A stretch of DNA of 64,000 bases from Rotaria socialis. Its lineage: Eukaryota; Rotifera; Eurotatoria; Philodinida; Philodinidae. Position numbers and translations under genes: made by a program. The notes below the pieces were generated by a model. It was not told where the DNA came from. It made no database searches and was given only the letters and a program-made list of their open reading frames with translations. Positions 24,366-38,416 of the stretch are shown here, one piece after another (the stretch's first letter is position 1; each line of letters starts with the position of its first letter). The DNA is taken from positions 186,001 through 250,000 of the forward strand of contig CAJNYU010001961.1 in the NCBI GenBank assembly GCA_905331475.1, given 5' to 3'.

Positions 24366-27300
24366 ATGTCTTTGGTATGTATTACTTTTATTTCATATAG
24401 AAATAAATTGAAAAAATAATGAACTGATATTTTTCTTTTCCTTCTGCCTCTATACGCATAAAATTGATAATCTCATTGAATTTATATTATTTGACATGAT
24501 AAAATCGAATATAGTTTTCAATAGATAGAGAAACGAGAATATATTTGAATTGTATATGAAGAGAGGATGAAGAAGATCAATATTCTATTTTGTTAGCTCC
24601 TAAATGTAATCGATATTTGATCATGTATTCTTTTCGAACGTGCAAAATGGACTAGTCATTGGGCTTTTTGTCTACAGATGAATGTACGTGCTGTTTACTT
24701 GTACTCGTTGTGTGTCCAAGCTTTTCTTTTTACACGTTTTTCTTTTATTTATATTTGCATTGATAGATCGACAATAACAATCGCAATAACAACAACAATA
24801 ATATTAATAATAGAACTAGTTTAAATGATGAAGAAATAGCAGACTGTATTCAAGTTACATTAACAAGAGTAAGTTTGTCAATGCTTTTTCAAACTGATCG
24901 ATTCTTTTGAGTAATCCTTTTAACGTTATCGTGTTAAAATTGATTTTTTTCTCTTTACGCTGTTTCGTGGGTCTTCTAAAGGAAAATGTTCACGTAATCA
25001 AGCGACAGGTGGCAATTGAATCACTAACACCCTGAAGGCGGCTTTCTTTCGTTCAAGATATTGATTTATGATAGCGAGCATAAGAAAGGAGAAAGAAGTC
25101 AATGTTTTATTTAGTCACCGTCACATGGTTTCGGCATAGCGATTAGTGGTGGAAATAATGAAAATAAATTGGCTGATTTAAAAAAAAATACTATTTCATA
25201 TCACGATGAAAATCAATTCGATAATCAATCATTAATTGTATGCGAAGTTATTAAAAATGGTCCAGCAGATGGAAAACTTTTGTAAGTATTCATATATATT
25301 TTTAATATTAAAAAAGAAAGCACTAGACTCAATCAATATTTGTTTTTCATTCAGCCCAAACGATCAGATTTTGAGCGTTAATGGTCATCCAGTAATACGC
25401 CAAATGGAACATTCAGCATTAAAACTTATTCGTGAATCAACTGATTTTGTTAATTTAGTAATATTTATTTTTGTTTTTATGATCAATTTATAAAAATTAA
25501 GAAAATATTTTAATAGATTGTCCGACGACGAAAGCATCCTGTTCTTGTTTCGGACAGTCAACCACCTGTAAAATGTATATTGAATAAGACGCGTAAAGAT
25601 GAGAAATTCGGTATTGTTTTGGGCTGCCGATATTTCGTTAAAAAAATTCATTTTAAAGATAGTGATAAATATACGAATCTTCACGAAGGAGATGAAGTTA
25701 TTAAGGTAAATATTTGTGTTTTTAATGGAAAAAAAACATGCAAAGAAAACAAACTATTTAGATAAACGAAACCCTTGTTGATCGCTTAACATTACAAGAA
25801 GCACAAAAATTAATTGATAAAGCTAAAGAACGACTTGTCCTTTTTGTTATTCCTAATAAATCGAATCAAGATAAATCATTATCTCATCGTAAGATTACTA
25901 ATTTTTGTTTATGTCTTTGATAACTGATATTCTATGACAATAGAAAATGGAATTCATAATCATCAAGAAGTAACATCAATGCCTATTGTTGTTCAAGATC
26001 GACCATCATCTTCACGTAAAGAATTACAAGCGGATTATAATCAACATGTTTTCGAGAGACCAATAGTTAATCGTCATGATTTTATGCGATCAAGGTAAAT
26101 CACAATAGAATAAAATGAATATGTTTCAATATCTATACTTTATTTTCGCTTAATAATATAGTACTGGTACAAGATATGTATCGTTTCTTACTGATTCAAC
26201 AAGTATGGGTATTCGATTAGCTGGTGGTGATAAACATGGCCTATTTATTTGTGAAGTACAACCAAACAGTGTAGCACATAAAGCTGGATTACTTGTTGCT
26301 GATAAAATATTCAGTGTAAGTTTTATTTAATATCGTTATTCTTTGACAACAGAATATAGGAAATTTTTACAAAGTGTTTTTTCATAAAAAATATGAGCCT
26401 CATTACAGGCAGATACATTTTTGGAAACTATCTATTAAATGAAAAAGCAAAAGAATATTTTGATGAACATTGCTATTAATGAGAATGCATGATGTGCCAG
26501 CCAGTTCTAAAGATCAAAATCTAAGGATGTATTCATATGATGTAATATACGATTGCATAGTTCTATTCATATGCGTCTATATACAGATTAATTTATTCTA
26601 TATTGAATTCTTATACTTATCTTCAAATTTGCATCGTCGTTTATTTTATTCTTAGGTGAATAATATCGATTTTACAGCTTTAACACGCGAAGAAGCTGTT
26701 TTGTGTTTGATGAATATGAAATCATTACAAGTGAATATGATTGTAGCTAATTTACGCCATGGTTTGTTTTATAAACATTTGTTTTATAAATTTAAATATA
26801 TTCGTTTCGAATTGATTAAATATAGAATATGAACAATTGTTGGCTGATGTTGGTGGAGATTCATTTTATATTCGGTAAGAAAACAAAAATAGCCAACAAA
26901 AGTGTTGAGAATAGTACTTAAAATGAGCGTCTTTTTTCTTAAAATTTCAGTGCTCATTTCACTTATAATACAACAAACGAAGAAGAATTATCGCTTCGTG
27001 TAAATGATATTTTTCATGTAACTGATACTCTCTATAATGGTCAAGTTGGTTATTGGGTTGCAACTAAATTAAATGCATCTCCAACACACAATAAAATTAC
27101 TGGTGCTATTCCAAATAAATTACGGTACGTTATGAAATAAAAATATGATTATCGACGATAAATAATTTATTCTTTTTTCTTTTCGTAGAGCGGAACAATT
27201 GGCAAGTGTTGCTCCAAATCTTGATCAATTAATTAAATCAAAACAGCCTTCATTTAAACGTAAACTACGATCGAAATTTGGTGATAAAAGATCACGATCG

Positions 27301-30300
27301 GTTTCATCAATACATCATTTAAAAGAAGATTCTTTTTTTGGTATGTTGTGTTGTTTTTTTGTTTCAAAAAAAAAAGCAGTTCTATTTGTCATATACCTTT
27401 ATAGCTAAAGTTACTTGTTGGAAGCGTAAGTCATTGTATATTATGGTTTTTTATGATAATCACTTATATAATTATTTTTTTGGCTAACCGCAGATGCTTT
27501 GTTAGAAGAAAATATTTTGAAAAGAATAGTATTTTGATAATGCTTAATGCCCACGCTTTTATCATTTTGTTTTACAGCTTTGAAAATAATACTATTTCAA
27601 ACATGCCTTGTTTTATTTTTATTTTTATTTTAGCGTTGACCAATTCTAAATTTCCTGCATACGAACGTGTTTTACTTAAAGCTGGTGAGATAATTTTGAT
27701 CATGATTGAATTTTTTTCATGATAGTTTCATAATAGTGACAATTATTCGTCCTGTTGTTCTTTTTGGTCCTTTGGCTGATATTGCAAGAGATCGTCTACT
27801 CAAAGAACATCCTGATCTATTCGAATTACCTCGTAAGTTACAGATAGTAAATATTGAAATATCTTAATCAGTATATGCATTTGAATATCAAACTCAATAA
27901 AAAACACAACAAATTTTCGGATATATTTTCATAAATTATTAATTTCTAGGTATTGAAACACAATCTCCTACAAAAGCACGAGCTAATGTTATTAAATTAC
28001 AAAGTATCAAAAATGTTATTCAACGAGTAAGTTGAAAATCAAAGCTTTTATTAAGAATGATTATCTCAAGAGATTTTGTTTTGAACATGATAAAGATGGC
28101 TTATAAAACACTTCACTTCAATCTATTCTAATCATAAATGTTGAACCATAATTAAAATAATCTGTGGTTTTAATTTCTAGTGTTCGATTTTATGGTTTTC
28201 GTAATTTATCTTTCCTAGGATTTCCTGTTGAAACTCTTAGGATGTAGATAGTCGTTTCATTAGTAGAAGACTGTTCGTACTAAGTATGAATTGGAGATCA
28301 GATCGACGGATTCTACTTTGAATACAAATAAAAATACTATTTTGTCAGTCGAAATCTTTCTATAATTGATCTAAAGAAAAATGTTGTTAAATACAAGGAT
28401 TATCAAACTATAAATACGAAGTATATTGTTCTTTAGAAAAGAAATCTATAGTAATTCAATATAATATTACTTTTGTATAAGTTTCATTATTAATTAGATG
28501 ATTTTATTTATTTCTTGTCTTATGTATAAATTAACTTGAATGTTTTTGTTAGAATCGTCATTGTTTACTTGATGTAACTCCAACAGCCGTCGAACAACTG
28601 AACTATGCTCAATGCTATCCCATTGTTATCTATTTCAAAGCATCTGATCGTCGACAAATAAAGCAAATTCGTAATGAATATGGCAAACTTTATCAAAAAT
28701 CTTCTCGACGCTTATTTGAATCATCGGAACGTTTAGAATTTTTATTTTCATATTTATTTACATCAGTAATAAAACTCGATTCAACGGCAAATTGGTATAG
28801 AGCATTAAAAGCACAAATTGAAATTGAACAAGAACAACCAATTTGGATGAGTGACGATCGACCAGCTGATAAAGATTTGCCGAATTCTGATGAATATTTT
28901 ATTTCGACAAGAAAAAGTTATTCTGATGACAATTACACTCGAGATGAATCAAGTCCAGATTCAGATATGATGAATATGCAACAAAGAAAAGGAAAAAATT
29001 ATTTACAAAGAGTTGCATCGGATCCAGTTATGTTTCCAAGAGATAAAATTGTAAAATTCATTTGACAATTTTCTTTTTCTTGCAATCTTTATTTTGTTTA
29101 TTTTTAGCGTTCGTACTCAACTGATGGTCATCATGATTTCGACGACAATGACGAAGACGAAGAAGAAGATGATGATAGTAATTTTTAAATCTTCGACGCC
29201 AGTAAATTTCATTATTTTTAATTGATTGTTTAGATAGTACATTTTTTCAAAATTCTTCAATATCCTTACCAAATCGCAGCCATTCAGTAACAGAAATGCC
29301 AAGAGCAAATGATGAACAAAATCAAAATCGACCAGGATTAACGCATTCAAATTCAATAACAGATAATTCACGTCTTTATCAACGATCATTATCATATATA
29401 AAAACAATAGATGATAATAATAATAATACTTTTATGCCAACTATAAATAATAATAATAATAATAATAATGATGATGATTTATTTCGAACAGAGAAATATA
29501 ATAATGTAAATAGTTATATCTTGTAAATTTATCTTTCTTTCTAAAAGCATTCTTCTTATCTTTTCTAGGATCGAAATTCTTCTATAAACCATCATTCATT
29601 TCATGTAACAACGAATGGACAACCTATTTATCGTCCTGATTCGATCACTCATGTTGAACAAGATGATCTCTATCGTTTACAACGTCTGTATCATCAAGAT
29701 GAACAAGAAAAGTATAAAAATCACTTTGAAAATGAAACTTCATCGAACACGCAAAGCACTGCTAAGCTTATTCCAGCACCTTTTATTAGAGCACAGATTC
29801 GTGACACTAAGTAAATGCTTCCATCAAAAAAAATTTTTTTTCTTATATTAGTAAGCATGTTATTTGCACATGTATTTGACTTTCTCTTCAGCGAATCTTC
29901 ATTAAATTCAATCAATGGTAAAACAGATCGAATTTCATCAAGACGACCACTTATTGCACCGAAACTTCGAACAATACAGACGAATGAAAGACTTAGTTCA
30001 AGTGATAGTGGAGGATCTGTTCAAAATCATATTAGAAGAAATTCAAATGAGAAAGCAACAATGACGATAATAGAAAAAGGTTTGCCTGTTAATGGCTATG
30101 CTAGTTGGAATAGGTACGACAGCTATTCATGATGTATAATAAATACTAATATTTATCAATTGATCATTATTTCAGACCATCTTCATCTAGTTCATCGAGG
30201 CCAACAATTCTACCTTCATATTCGAATGGTATTGATTCTTATAGTAATAACATTGATTCATCGTATCGTATAATTCGTTGTACATCAATGGATACTGTTC

Positions 30301-31349
30301 GTCGTAATGAGCAAACTCCATCGATGAATTCCAATGACAAATTACATGCAGAATCTTTATTAAAACAGAAGATGTGCTCAAGTAAAAAACATAATCATAC
30401 ATCAGCAACTGCTGCTTTTCCATCAGAAAGCTTAAAATCTCAATCATTTTCTACAACGGCAGCTTTTAATCATCAGCCATCAACAAATCGACATCAATAT
30501 CAAAACAGTGAATTTCCATTACAAAAACCACGCGTTTATACTCCTGATGATAAATCTTTTATTGGACAACAGCAACAGCAAAATATTCTTTCATCTTCAT
30601 CAACATCATCAACATTGAGTGTAAAAGACAAAAGTATCAAAGAAGTTGGTGAAACAAGGTAGAAATGATTTTTTTTATAATAAAATAATTATTATTTCAA
30701 AAACATAACTCATAGCATGTGCTTTGCTTGTAGTTCTTTCACTTACTCTTTAAATTTTTAATTGTCTAAACTATTTTTCTTCAAGGTTATATTCACTACA
30801 AGATGAATGTAATATTATCGGTGGTGCTCGTGGTGTCATGGATTATTTTGGTGGCAAGTTATCTTGTTCTTTAACAGGTGTGAAAATTGTTTTGCTCTTT
30901 TTGTTCAATCTTAACTTTTTGTTTTTTTTTGTAATAATCTTTTAGGTGTGTCGGTCTCTGTTCCAGTTGGTGCATTACCAGAAGGTGTTCAACAGGAAAT
31001 TTTTTTCCATGTTTGTCAAGATGGATCAAATATTCGAAAATTTAATGCTAAGCAAGGTGAACGTTTATTGAGTCCAATTGTTATGTGTGGCCCACATGGT
31101 GTACAATTTTTAAAACCAGTTGAATTAATTTTACCACATTTTGGTGGTACAGATGCTCAACAATTATCTTTAATGCTTCATGGTGCTAATCAAAGTAAAT
31201 TTACTTTTTAGTTAAAATGAAAAATAATTTTGTTTATTCTTTTTTTACAAGATGGTTCCACAATTAATCGACAAGATAAATCAATGATTTTGAATGGAAT
31301 TAATCATGTCACCAATTCAAATGTCTCTATACTTGTTGATCACTTCTAG
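24366..31349 (+). CDS. TJP1: Zonula occludens / tight junction protein (ZO-1 type MAGUK scaffold)
   Basis: Scaffold at cell junctions. Twenty-five exons join in frame to 1317 codons: 24366-24374, 24767-24868, 25115-25281, 25355-25457, 25517-25705, 25762-25888, 25944-26094, 26162-26315, 26656-26761, 26826-26874, 26951-27124, 27189-27340, 27405-27425, 27634-27684, 27737-27832, 27950-28026, 28553-29050, 29108-29177, 29234-29505, 29569-29810, 29892-30113, 30176-30658, 30786-30877, 30946-31194, 31252-31349. Order: PDZ1 ([14 protein letters not shown]), PDZ2 ([15 protein letters not shown]), PDZ3 ([15 protein letters not shown]), SH3 ([14 protein letters not shown] to GAIPNKLR), guanylate-kinase-like domain ([44 protein letters not shown]), a Ser/Asn-rich tail of about 500 residues, and a ZU5 domain ([38 protein letters not shown], ending SILVDHF). 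The 9-nt first coding exon (MSL) is the least certain part. Exon 13 is a 21-nt microexon. Confidence 0.93.
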
Positions 31350-32511
31350 TTGTTTTTTTTTCTTTTTTTCCGATTATAATTGCAATCATTTAATTTGCTT
31401 CGTTTTTATGTGTATATATGCATACTTATATTATAAAAACTAGTTTTCTTCGATCAATGTTTTCTTTATTGCATTTAATATATAAAAAATTCAACGATGT
31501 GTACACAAAAGAAATAGATTATTGAATTTGAAAAAAAAAGAAGATATTGTAAAATTCGTCGGTCTCGAAACGACTCTAGTAGTACGTTTTATAACGCTAA
31601 TAAATCATATGTGTATATTCAGAATAACTCTTAACAATAGTGAAACTATTAATAACTGTAGTATGAAACCAATGTAATTTCAATGCTTTCAAATAATCGA
31701 TTTATAATTGTGTATATTGTACAAGCCAAAATAAAATAAATTCTTTTCCTCGATAGAATTTTTTAAATACATTTTAAATATAAATCACATGAAAAGGGGA
31801 CAAAGAAAACAATAAGTATAATAATGTAAGTGACTGTGCAGCAATTAATACAAAGCTCCAGGGTAACAAAAGACAAGAAAAGCAGAATGTTTTTAACACT
31901 TCAAGAAAACGAATAACTAACGATTGAGAAAAAAAATCATGTTATAGAATATTTTTGAATTTAATAGATGACGACGAAGAGATTATTACAATATTCTAAC
32001 TTAAAAAAACTAACATTTTATACACAGATTTGTCATTCAAAATGAAAATTAATCACTTATTTCTTGAAATGTCTTCACGAGTGAGCTAATAACTTTAAAC
32101 AAATACGAATACAATGGTGACATTAATCGTAACATAAAGATATATATTATAAGTCAATTCTTCTCTATGGTTATGTATGAACTTTATATTTTGATAAGAT
32201 ACTCAGAGTTTTGAAAGTAAATTAAAAGAGATTTATGTAGCCCAAAGCAGTTTCATATATGAAAGTACACTCTCTTTCCGTTGTATGCGTGACCAATGTT
32301 AGTGAGCGCTCGTTGTTCGCTCAACTTTTTGCTCATTCTTTCATATGAAATACAAAAAAATCATATTTTTATTGACGTTCTGTAGGATGAAGTTAATGCT
32401 TTTTTCTCACTTCTGTTCAAGAATCAAAAGTGTCTAGCAACAAAAATAAACAGACGGCATTATAATACAGACACCCGAGAACATACAAAAGAAAATACTA
32501 TTTCATACATC
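31350..32511. other. 3' region of the ZO-1 gene and intergenic sequence
   Basis: AATAAA-like motifs near 31728-31740 are the likely poly(A) signal of the ZO-1 gene. The rest is AT-rich with no gene seen. Confidence 0.45.
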
Positions 32512-32871
32512 ATGCGTTATCCATGCATCGGTTTTCCATCATGTTTAAAAACATTTGAAAATGGTTATGTTCTGCGTGGACATCAACTTTCCTGTGAACA
32601 TGCGCAAAAAGAAATAAATAGTAAAAATATTGTCCAAGAACATGCTCGAGAAATTCAATATGATTATAATATTAATGGAATGAAATGTAATAAAACTTAC
32701 CCGAAATTCACTGGCTTGGATGATACACAACGATTAAATTTTCGTGATCGATTTCACTTTGGAAGCGTCAAAGCAAAACCATATCGACCTCTTAATAAAC
32801 CAGCTGATTCTTCAATAGTAACACCTCAAACAAAATCAATTGCGATGGATCTTACTGGCTATTACACATAG
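32512..32871 (+). CDS. Small single-exon protein with a Cys/His-rich N-terminus
   Basis: A 119-residue uninterrupted frame with coding-like codon use. Residues 5-29 contain CIGFPSC and, after 12 residues, HQLSCEH. This spacing (C-x5-C-x12-H-x5-H) could form an atypical C2H2-type zinc site. The remainder is polar and ends in SIAMDLTGYYT. An imperfect FRDRFHFGSVKAKPYRPLN segment is proline- and arginine-containing and probably extended. No family is recognised. It lies 1.2 kb downstream of the ZO-1 gene on the same strand. A real small gene is more likely than chance because of its length and composition. Confidence 0.55.
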   Translation: MRYPCIGFPSCLKTFENGYVLRGHQLSCEHAQKEINSKNIVQEHAREIQYDYNINGMKCNKTYPKFTGLDDTQRLNFRDRFHFGSVKAKPYRPLNKPADSSIVTPQTKSIAMDLTGYYT

Positions 32872-35483
32872 ACATTAATAGTTGAATAGCCGCTATTATT
32901 GTTTTTCAATCAATAAATTTCGACTGAATACAAAAACATAGCATATATTTCATTCTAATCTAATAATTATAACTATTTCATGATATGACTGTAAAAAATA
33001 CTTGTTTACGATTCTATCCAATTAGTATTTTAATTAAACTACAGAATTTCTATGCTGATTTAGAGACGAAAATGTGCCATTGAATCTGACTCGATATTGT
33101 TCATCATAATTTGTAAAAAATTAGAAAAGTTTAATCAAGTTCATATTCATTTATATCAAGAAAGATTTGTGTTTTGTATATATATATATATATAGACTCG
33201 ATCGAAAATGAGAGATTATTTTGAACTGAAAAATGATGAATACAATCGTACATTCATCGTTAATAATTTCTTTTTTTGTAAGAGAATGGTACATAAGTAA
33301 AACGTAACGATGATTCCTGATCGTAATTGAACTATGAATCGTAAACTGCTGATTTCTATTCTGATTCCAAAACAAAGAAGTAAAATTAGTGATTCCAGTA
33401 TGACCCGAAAAAAGTTACACCCGATTCCAAATCAAAGTGATTTTACTCATATCTATGTGTAAAATGTAAAAAGAAAACAAGTACTTGCATGCTATAACGA
33501 AGTTCTATCATTCTATTAAATAAGAATTAATTCAAGTATAATTATAGAACGGCTATTTCTTATTAAAATATGAACTCTGAAATCTTTATTTTGTTATTCA
33601 CTTTATTGAAAACTATGATAGCATTCATTGTTCAAGAAATATTTTATGATTAAACAAAAAGAAAACACTATCCGATATATTGCTTTTCTTACTTTCATAA
33701 TCTTATTTCACTCCATGTAACTGAGATAATGTGACTTCTAAAGTTACAGCATGTCACTTCACTTCATGGTGGAGCAAGTCTAAGATGGTACAAGACTTTG
33801 CGAGTTATTTCACTTTCTTAAGATCTAAGTTCTACTGAATAGATATCATAAATCAGTTGAAAAAAATAAAATAGACAATCAAATCAAAATGAATAATTAT
33901 GGTTTATATAAATCTAGTACACAGAAGCGAATCGATGATAATGGAATTGATACTTCAATACATAATTTCCATAAAAAAAAATTTATTTTATCAAAATTCG
34001 AGTGTTTGAAAGTTTACAGTGATTATGTTTATCACAGACAAGAAACAATAGCAGCTAAACAAACTATACAAACGATGTACTATAGCCGTATAATTTCAAC
34101 TAAATAGTTTGATAAAACAATTAAATTGAATAAAACAAGCCTATAATTAGTCATTGCATATTTGATTATTTATTGAGTTATCATTGATTCTTTGGTTTGT
34201 GTTGATTTTATTTAGATCATAGCTGTTACATTCGAGTTCTTTATTTGTCTTTTATTATTTTGATTAGTGAAACTATCGAATGTACTAAAATTACAGGATA
34301 TATGGAAGGTGATTCAACAAATAGAAAACTTTATATCTTCTTAATGATTATTTTGAATAAATTACATTGTGAATTAATAGTGTAAAATATTTCAAAATTT
34401 TTTATTCAATGATACAAAGTTATCAGAAAATCCTACAATGTAACGCTGCAAAGATCGATACACTGTAAACATTCTTTTTCCGAGATGCTACCAAAGAATA
34501 TTTAAGAATGTTTCATGGATTTTGTTTCTTCTTATGTAAATGTATTCCGTTTTGTTGTAAACTTTATTTGAATATTTTTTTAAAACCAGTTCGATTAATC
34601 TCCAGTCCATGATTTGTGAAAACTATAAAATCAATGTAGTTCACTCATATAACTATTCTTAAAGCTTTTAATAAAAGAGCAACATAGATTTTCTGCAGAA
34701 ATCTGTTAACCTCTTTGATTTTATTAATTTGATTACAGAAATCTGAATAAAAAAGATAAATAGGTCTAAATGGCAGAAAGTCCACAATAATGAAACCAAA
34801 TGGAGTAAATTCAACAAACAGTCAAACATATTATTTTTTTGTATCTCACCAAAAACGTTTTTGGTTCATTGAGCCTGAAGACGTTGGACTATGAATAAAA
34901 AAAAAAGTTCATCTAAAATAAATAGCTTGTCAACATACAGTTTTCCGTTCGGTCAACCAATTTTTGGTTATCTGTACTTAAATTAATCTTTTGAAATGAA
35001 AGCAAACCTGATTTTAAACTTAGATTGGAAAAAAACTTAAAAGGACATTTTTGCTTTGCATCACATCTTAGGAGATGTGATAACGAGACAGTATTTTGAG
35101 AATCTCGCAATTTTCATTTGTGATTCTTAAAATAAAGTTTCCAAAAACAAATTGTATATGTTTTCTTGATTAAATGTTTTCAAGGTATTTGATATTATAA
35201 CTCATCACATTCAAAAATAGAAAAAAAGCATAATTATGCTGTATAACTACTTAGAATAGTAACAATATAGAAACGAACAAGAATATGTCTATATTTTGTT
35301 AAGAGCAAAACGTAAAATATTGCGAATTCCTTCATGAAGAGCACAACTCCGAGCGGCATCTGTTTTTGTCATTCGATTCCTTTACGCCAATACATCCAAT
35401 CCGACGTCTACGTGCGTATTTAACATATATTTAACATTATCCTTGATTTTTATACTATTACAGTACATAATTCATAGCAGAAT
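32872..35483. other. Intergenic stretch with TA microsatellite and a doubtful small ORF
   Basis: A (TA)9 run lies at 33177-33194. A 72-codon open frame at 33889-34107 (+), starting MNNYGLYKSSTQKRID, has an A-rich context before its ATG and could be a small gene, but no family supports it. Otherwise AT-rich with nothing recognised. Confidence 0.4.
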
Positions 35484-38416
35484 ATGGCAAGTCCAACGAC
35501 CAGCAATACTAATAATACAGCTAAAAACAAAGTTCCTGGTTCCATCTCTCAAAACGATCGATTTCTGGAGTATGTCTACAATATGGTATTTTGTTGTTTT
35601 ATGTTATTTGTTGTTCTTTTTTTGTGTTTAGCTATAATTCAAAGACATTGCCTTTGATCAATGGAACATCGACGACAAATAGTTCAAATGATTTAGTTCA
35701 TTCTCAACAATTGATCGCCCGCATGAATAAACTTCGTAAAGCTGAGCATCTTTGTGATGTAACACTGAAAATTGAACAAACTCTTTTCCCTGCTCATCGT
35801 CTTGTCTTAGCTGCAGCCAGCGATTATTTTGCTGCGATGTTCACTGGAGAAGTAAGTTAATTTTTTAAAAATTATTGTTCTTCAAATAAAATATTTTAGA
35901 TGGTTGAACGTCATATGAATATCATTGAACTGAAAGGATTTAATGCTTCTGTAATGGAAATTCTTTTGAATTCAATCTATGGTGAATCAGTTACAGTAAC
36001 AAATGATAATGTTCAAGATATTCTTCCAGCTGCTTCTCTATTGCAACTAAATGGAACTGGTCAATATTTTTTCCTCTTCCTCTATTTATTTATAATTTTT
36101 TATGATTTTTATTGTTCAGATATTCAACGACAATGTGCTCTTTTTCTTGCAAGTCATCTTGAACCAGCGAATTGTTTGGGTATCTATTGTTTCGCTGATT
36201 TACATAATTGTTCACAATTAAAACAAACCGGTAACCATTGAACTACATCTTCTAAAGTATCGAAAAGAATAAAACTAACGTTGAATTTCAGCTCTATCAT
36301 TTATCTGGACTCATTTTGCAGCTGTAGTTCATAGTGATGAATTTTTAACATTAAAAGCAAATGAAGTTGAAGATCTTATACAATCAGATGAAATTGAAGT
36401 AAATTATTGATTTCTATGTTCATATTTAATAAATAAATTTTATGATTTATTTAATAAGGCACCCAATGAAGAGATAATTTATAATTGTGTTATGGCTTGG
36501 CTAAAGCATGATCAAACATTTCGTCAACAATATTTATTAACACTTCTACAACACGTTCGATTACCATTTCTTAGTGCACGTTTTATTACTGATATTTGTG
36601 ATGCTGATGTATGTAAAGAGATATAAGCGTTTGTGTTACATATTGAAAAATCTTCTCATTATATTAGCCATTAGTAAGATCATCCCATAAATGCCGCGAT
36701 TTGCTTGATGAAGCGAAACGATATCATTTACGACCAGATTGTCGAAAAGTCATGACAGGAACACGATTTACTAGTCGACGTGGTTAGTAGATTGATGATG
36801 ATCATTTTCACTACGAAATTTATTTTTCTTTCATCCTCATAGGAAAAGACGAACATCTTATCGTAAATATTACTTTTCTTTTATTAAAACGTACACTGCG
36901 ATAGTTTCTCAATGAAGGTAGCTGGAGGTTTTGGTGCTCATCAACGACCCGTTGACATTGTCGAGCGATGGAATCCACGTACTAACGAATGGACTGCATT
37001 ACAGGTTACAATTATTGATAATAAAACAAAATGAATGTCAATATTCTGTAATTTCTTTTAATTTAGCCGTTAACGAAAAGACGTCGATATGCAGCAGCAG
37101 CAGCAATAGGCAAACGTCTTTATGTTGTAGGTGGCTACGATGGTCGACAACGTATGAATTCTGTTGAGTGCCTTGATTTATCTCAAGAAAACGCTACTTG
37201 GCAACCAGTTGCTTCACTAACATATCGACGAGGTAAAGACGCCGTTTTCAACATTCAACAAACTTTCTCATGATTATCTTTACAGCACTACCAGGTGTCT
37301 GTGTGCATCAAAGTAAATTTGTTTCTTCGAAAACAAAACGAATCTGACACAAATATTTTCTTATATTTGTTACAGATTTAATATATGTATGTGGAGGATT
37401 TGATGGATCATTGCGGTTAGCTTCAACAGAATGTTACGATGAAAAAACAGATGTATGGGCTATTGGTGAAGATATGCATGTAGGGAGAGAAGGAGCTGGT
37501 CTTGTATCTATTGGAGATCATCTCTATTGTATTGGTAAGATATATCTTTACGTAATAAACCGATTTGTAACAAACAGTTTTTGATTGGTATAAATTGCTC
37601 TTTTATTTTTCATCACGGACATTGATTACGACAGTGAAGACAATTCAGAATAAAGGATATCCAATTTTTATCTGAGATTGACACTTTGCTTGGCAATCTA
37701 AATCAAAGATTAAAATGTATTATGTAGGTCTTACGAAAAGTAGACAACGTTCAGCAATCGACAAAAATATATAGATAGAGCATTACTATTGATTATATTC
37801 TTCATTTCCATTTTTCAGAATAAAACAAAAAATCTTACGAAAAATAATAATTCCTTTTTTCCCAGGTGGATATGATGGTCATAGTTTGCTCCAAACAGTC
37901 GAAAAATATGGTAAACCATTTTCATGTTCAATCGATTCCACTCTATTTCAAAACTATTTTCTAGATATTAATTTGGGTCGATGGTCACAAATGGCACCAA
38001 TGTTAACTCCACGTTCAGGTAAAGTTATATCGTGTTCTTATTTATACCAGAATAATTCAATCAACATCTTGAATTTAATTATTTTTCTCTCCGTTTTAGG
38101 CGCAGGTTGTGCAACACTTGATCATTATATTTTTGCTTGTGGTGGATTCGATGGAACAATTCATTTATCGAGTGTTGAACGATATGATAGTCAAACTAAT
38201 CAATGGACAAATGTGACAAGTATGTCTGTTCGACGATGTTATTGTGGTTCGGCATTTATTCGTGGTCGAATAGCTGTCATTGGTGGTTATGATGGAACAT
38301 CTTTACTTGATACAGTTGAAGTTTATGATAGTGATAAAGATGAATGGGCAATCGAGAGCCAAATGTTAACACCCAGGTGTGATTCGGGTTTCGCTTGTGT
38401 TGCTTATCGACAATAG
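35484..38416 (+). CDS. KLHL12: Kelch-like protein 12 (CUL3 substrate adaptor)
   Basis: BTB-BACK-Kelch adaptor for the CUL3 ubiquitin ligase; the human orthologue targets Dishevelled and SEC31. Fifteen exons join in frame to 607 residues (human 568): 35484-35569, 35632-35851, 35900-36059, 36120-36230, 36292-36398, 36459-36608, 36668-36782, 36843-36862, 36918-37004, 37067-37232, 37286-37312, 37376-37534, 37866-37910, 37965-38018, 38100-38416. [103 protein letters not shown]. Six Kelch blades follow ([105 protein letters not shown]), matching KLHL12 best among Kelch proteins. Exons 8 (20 nt) and 11 (27 nt) are microexons. An acceptor-like TACTATTACAG lies 20 nt before the ATG. Confidence 0.93.
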
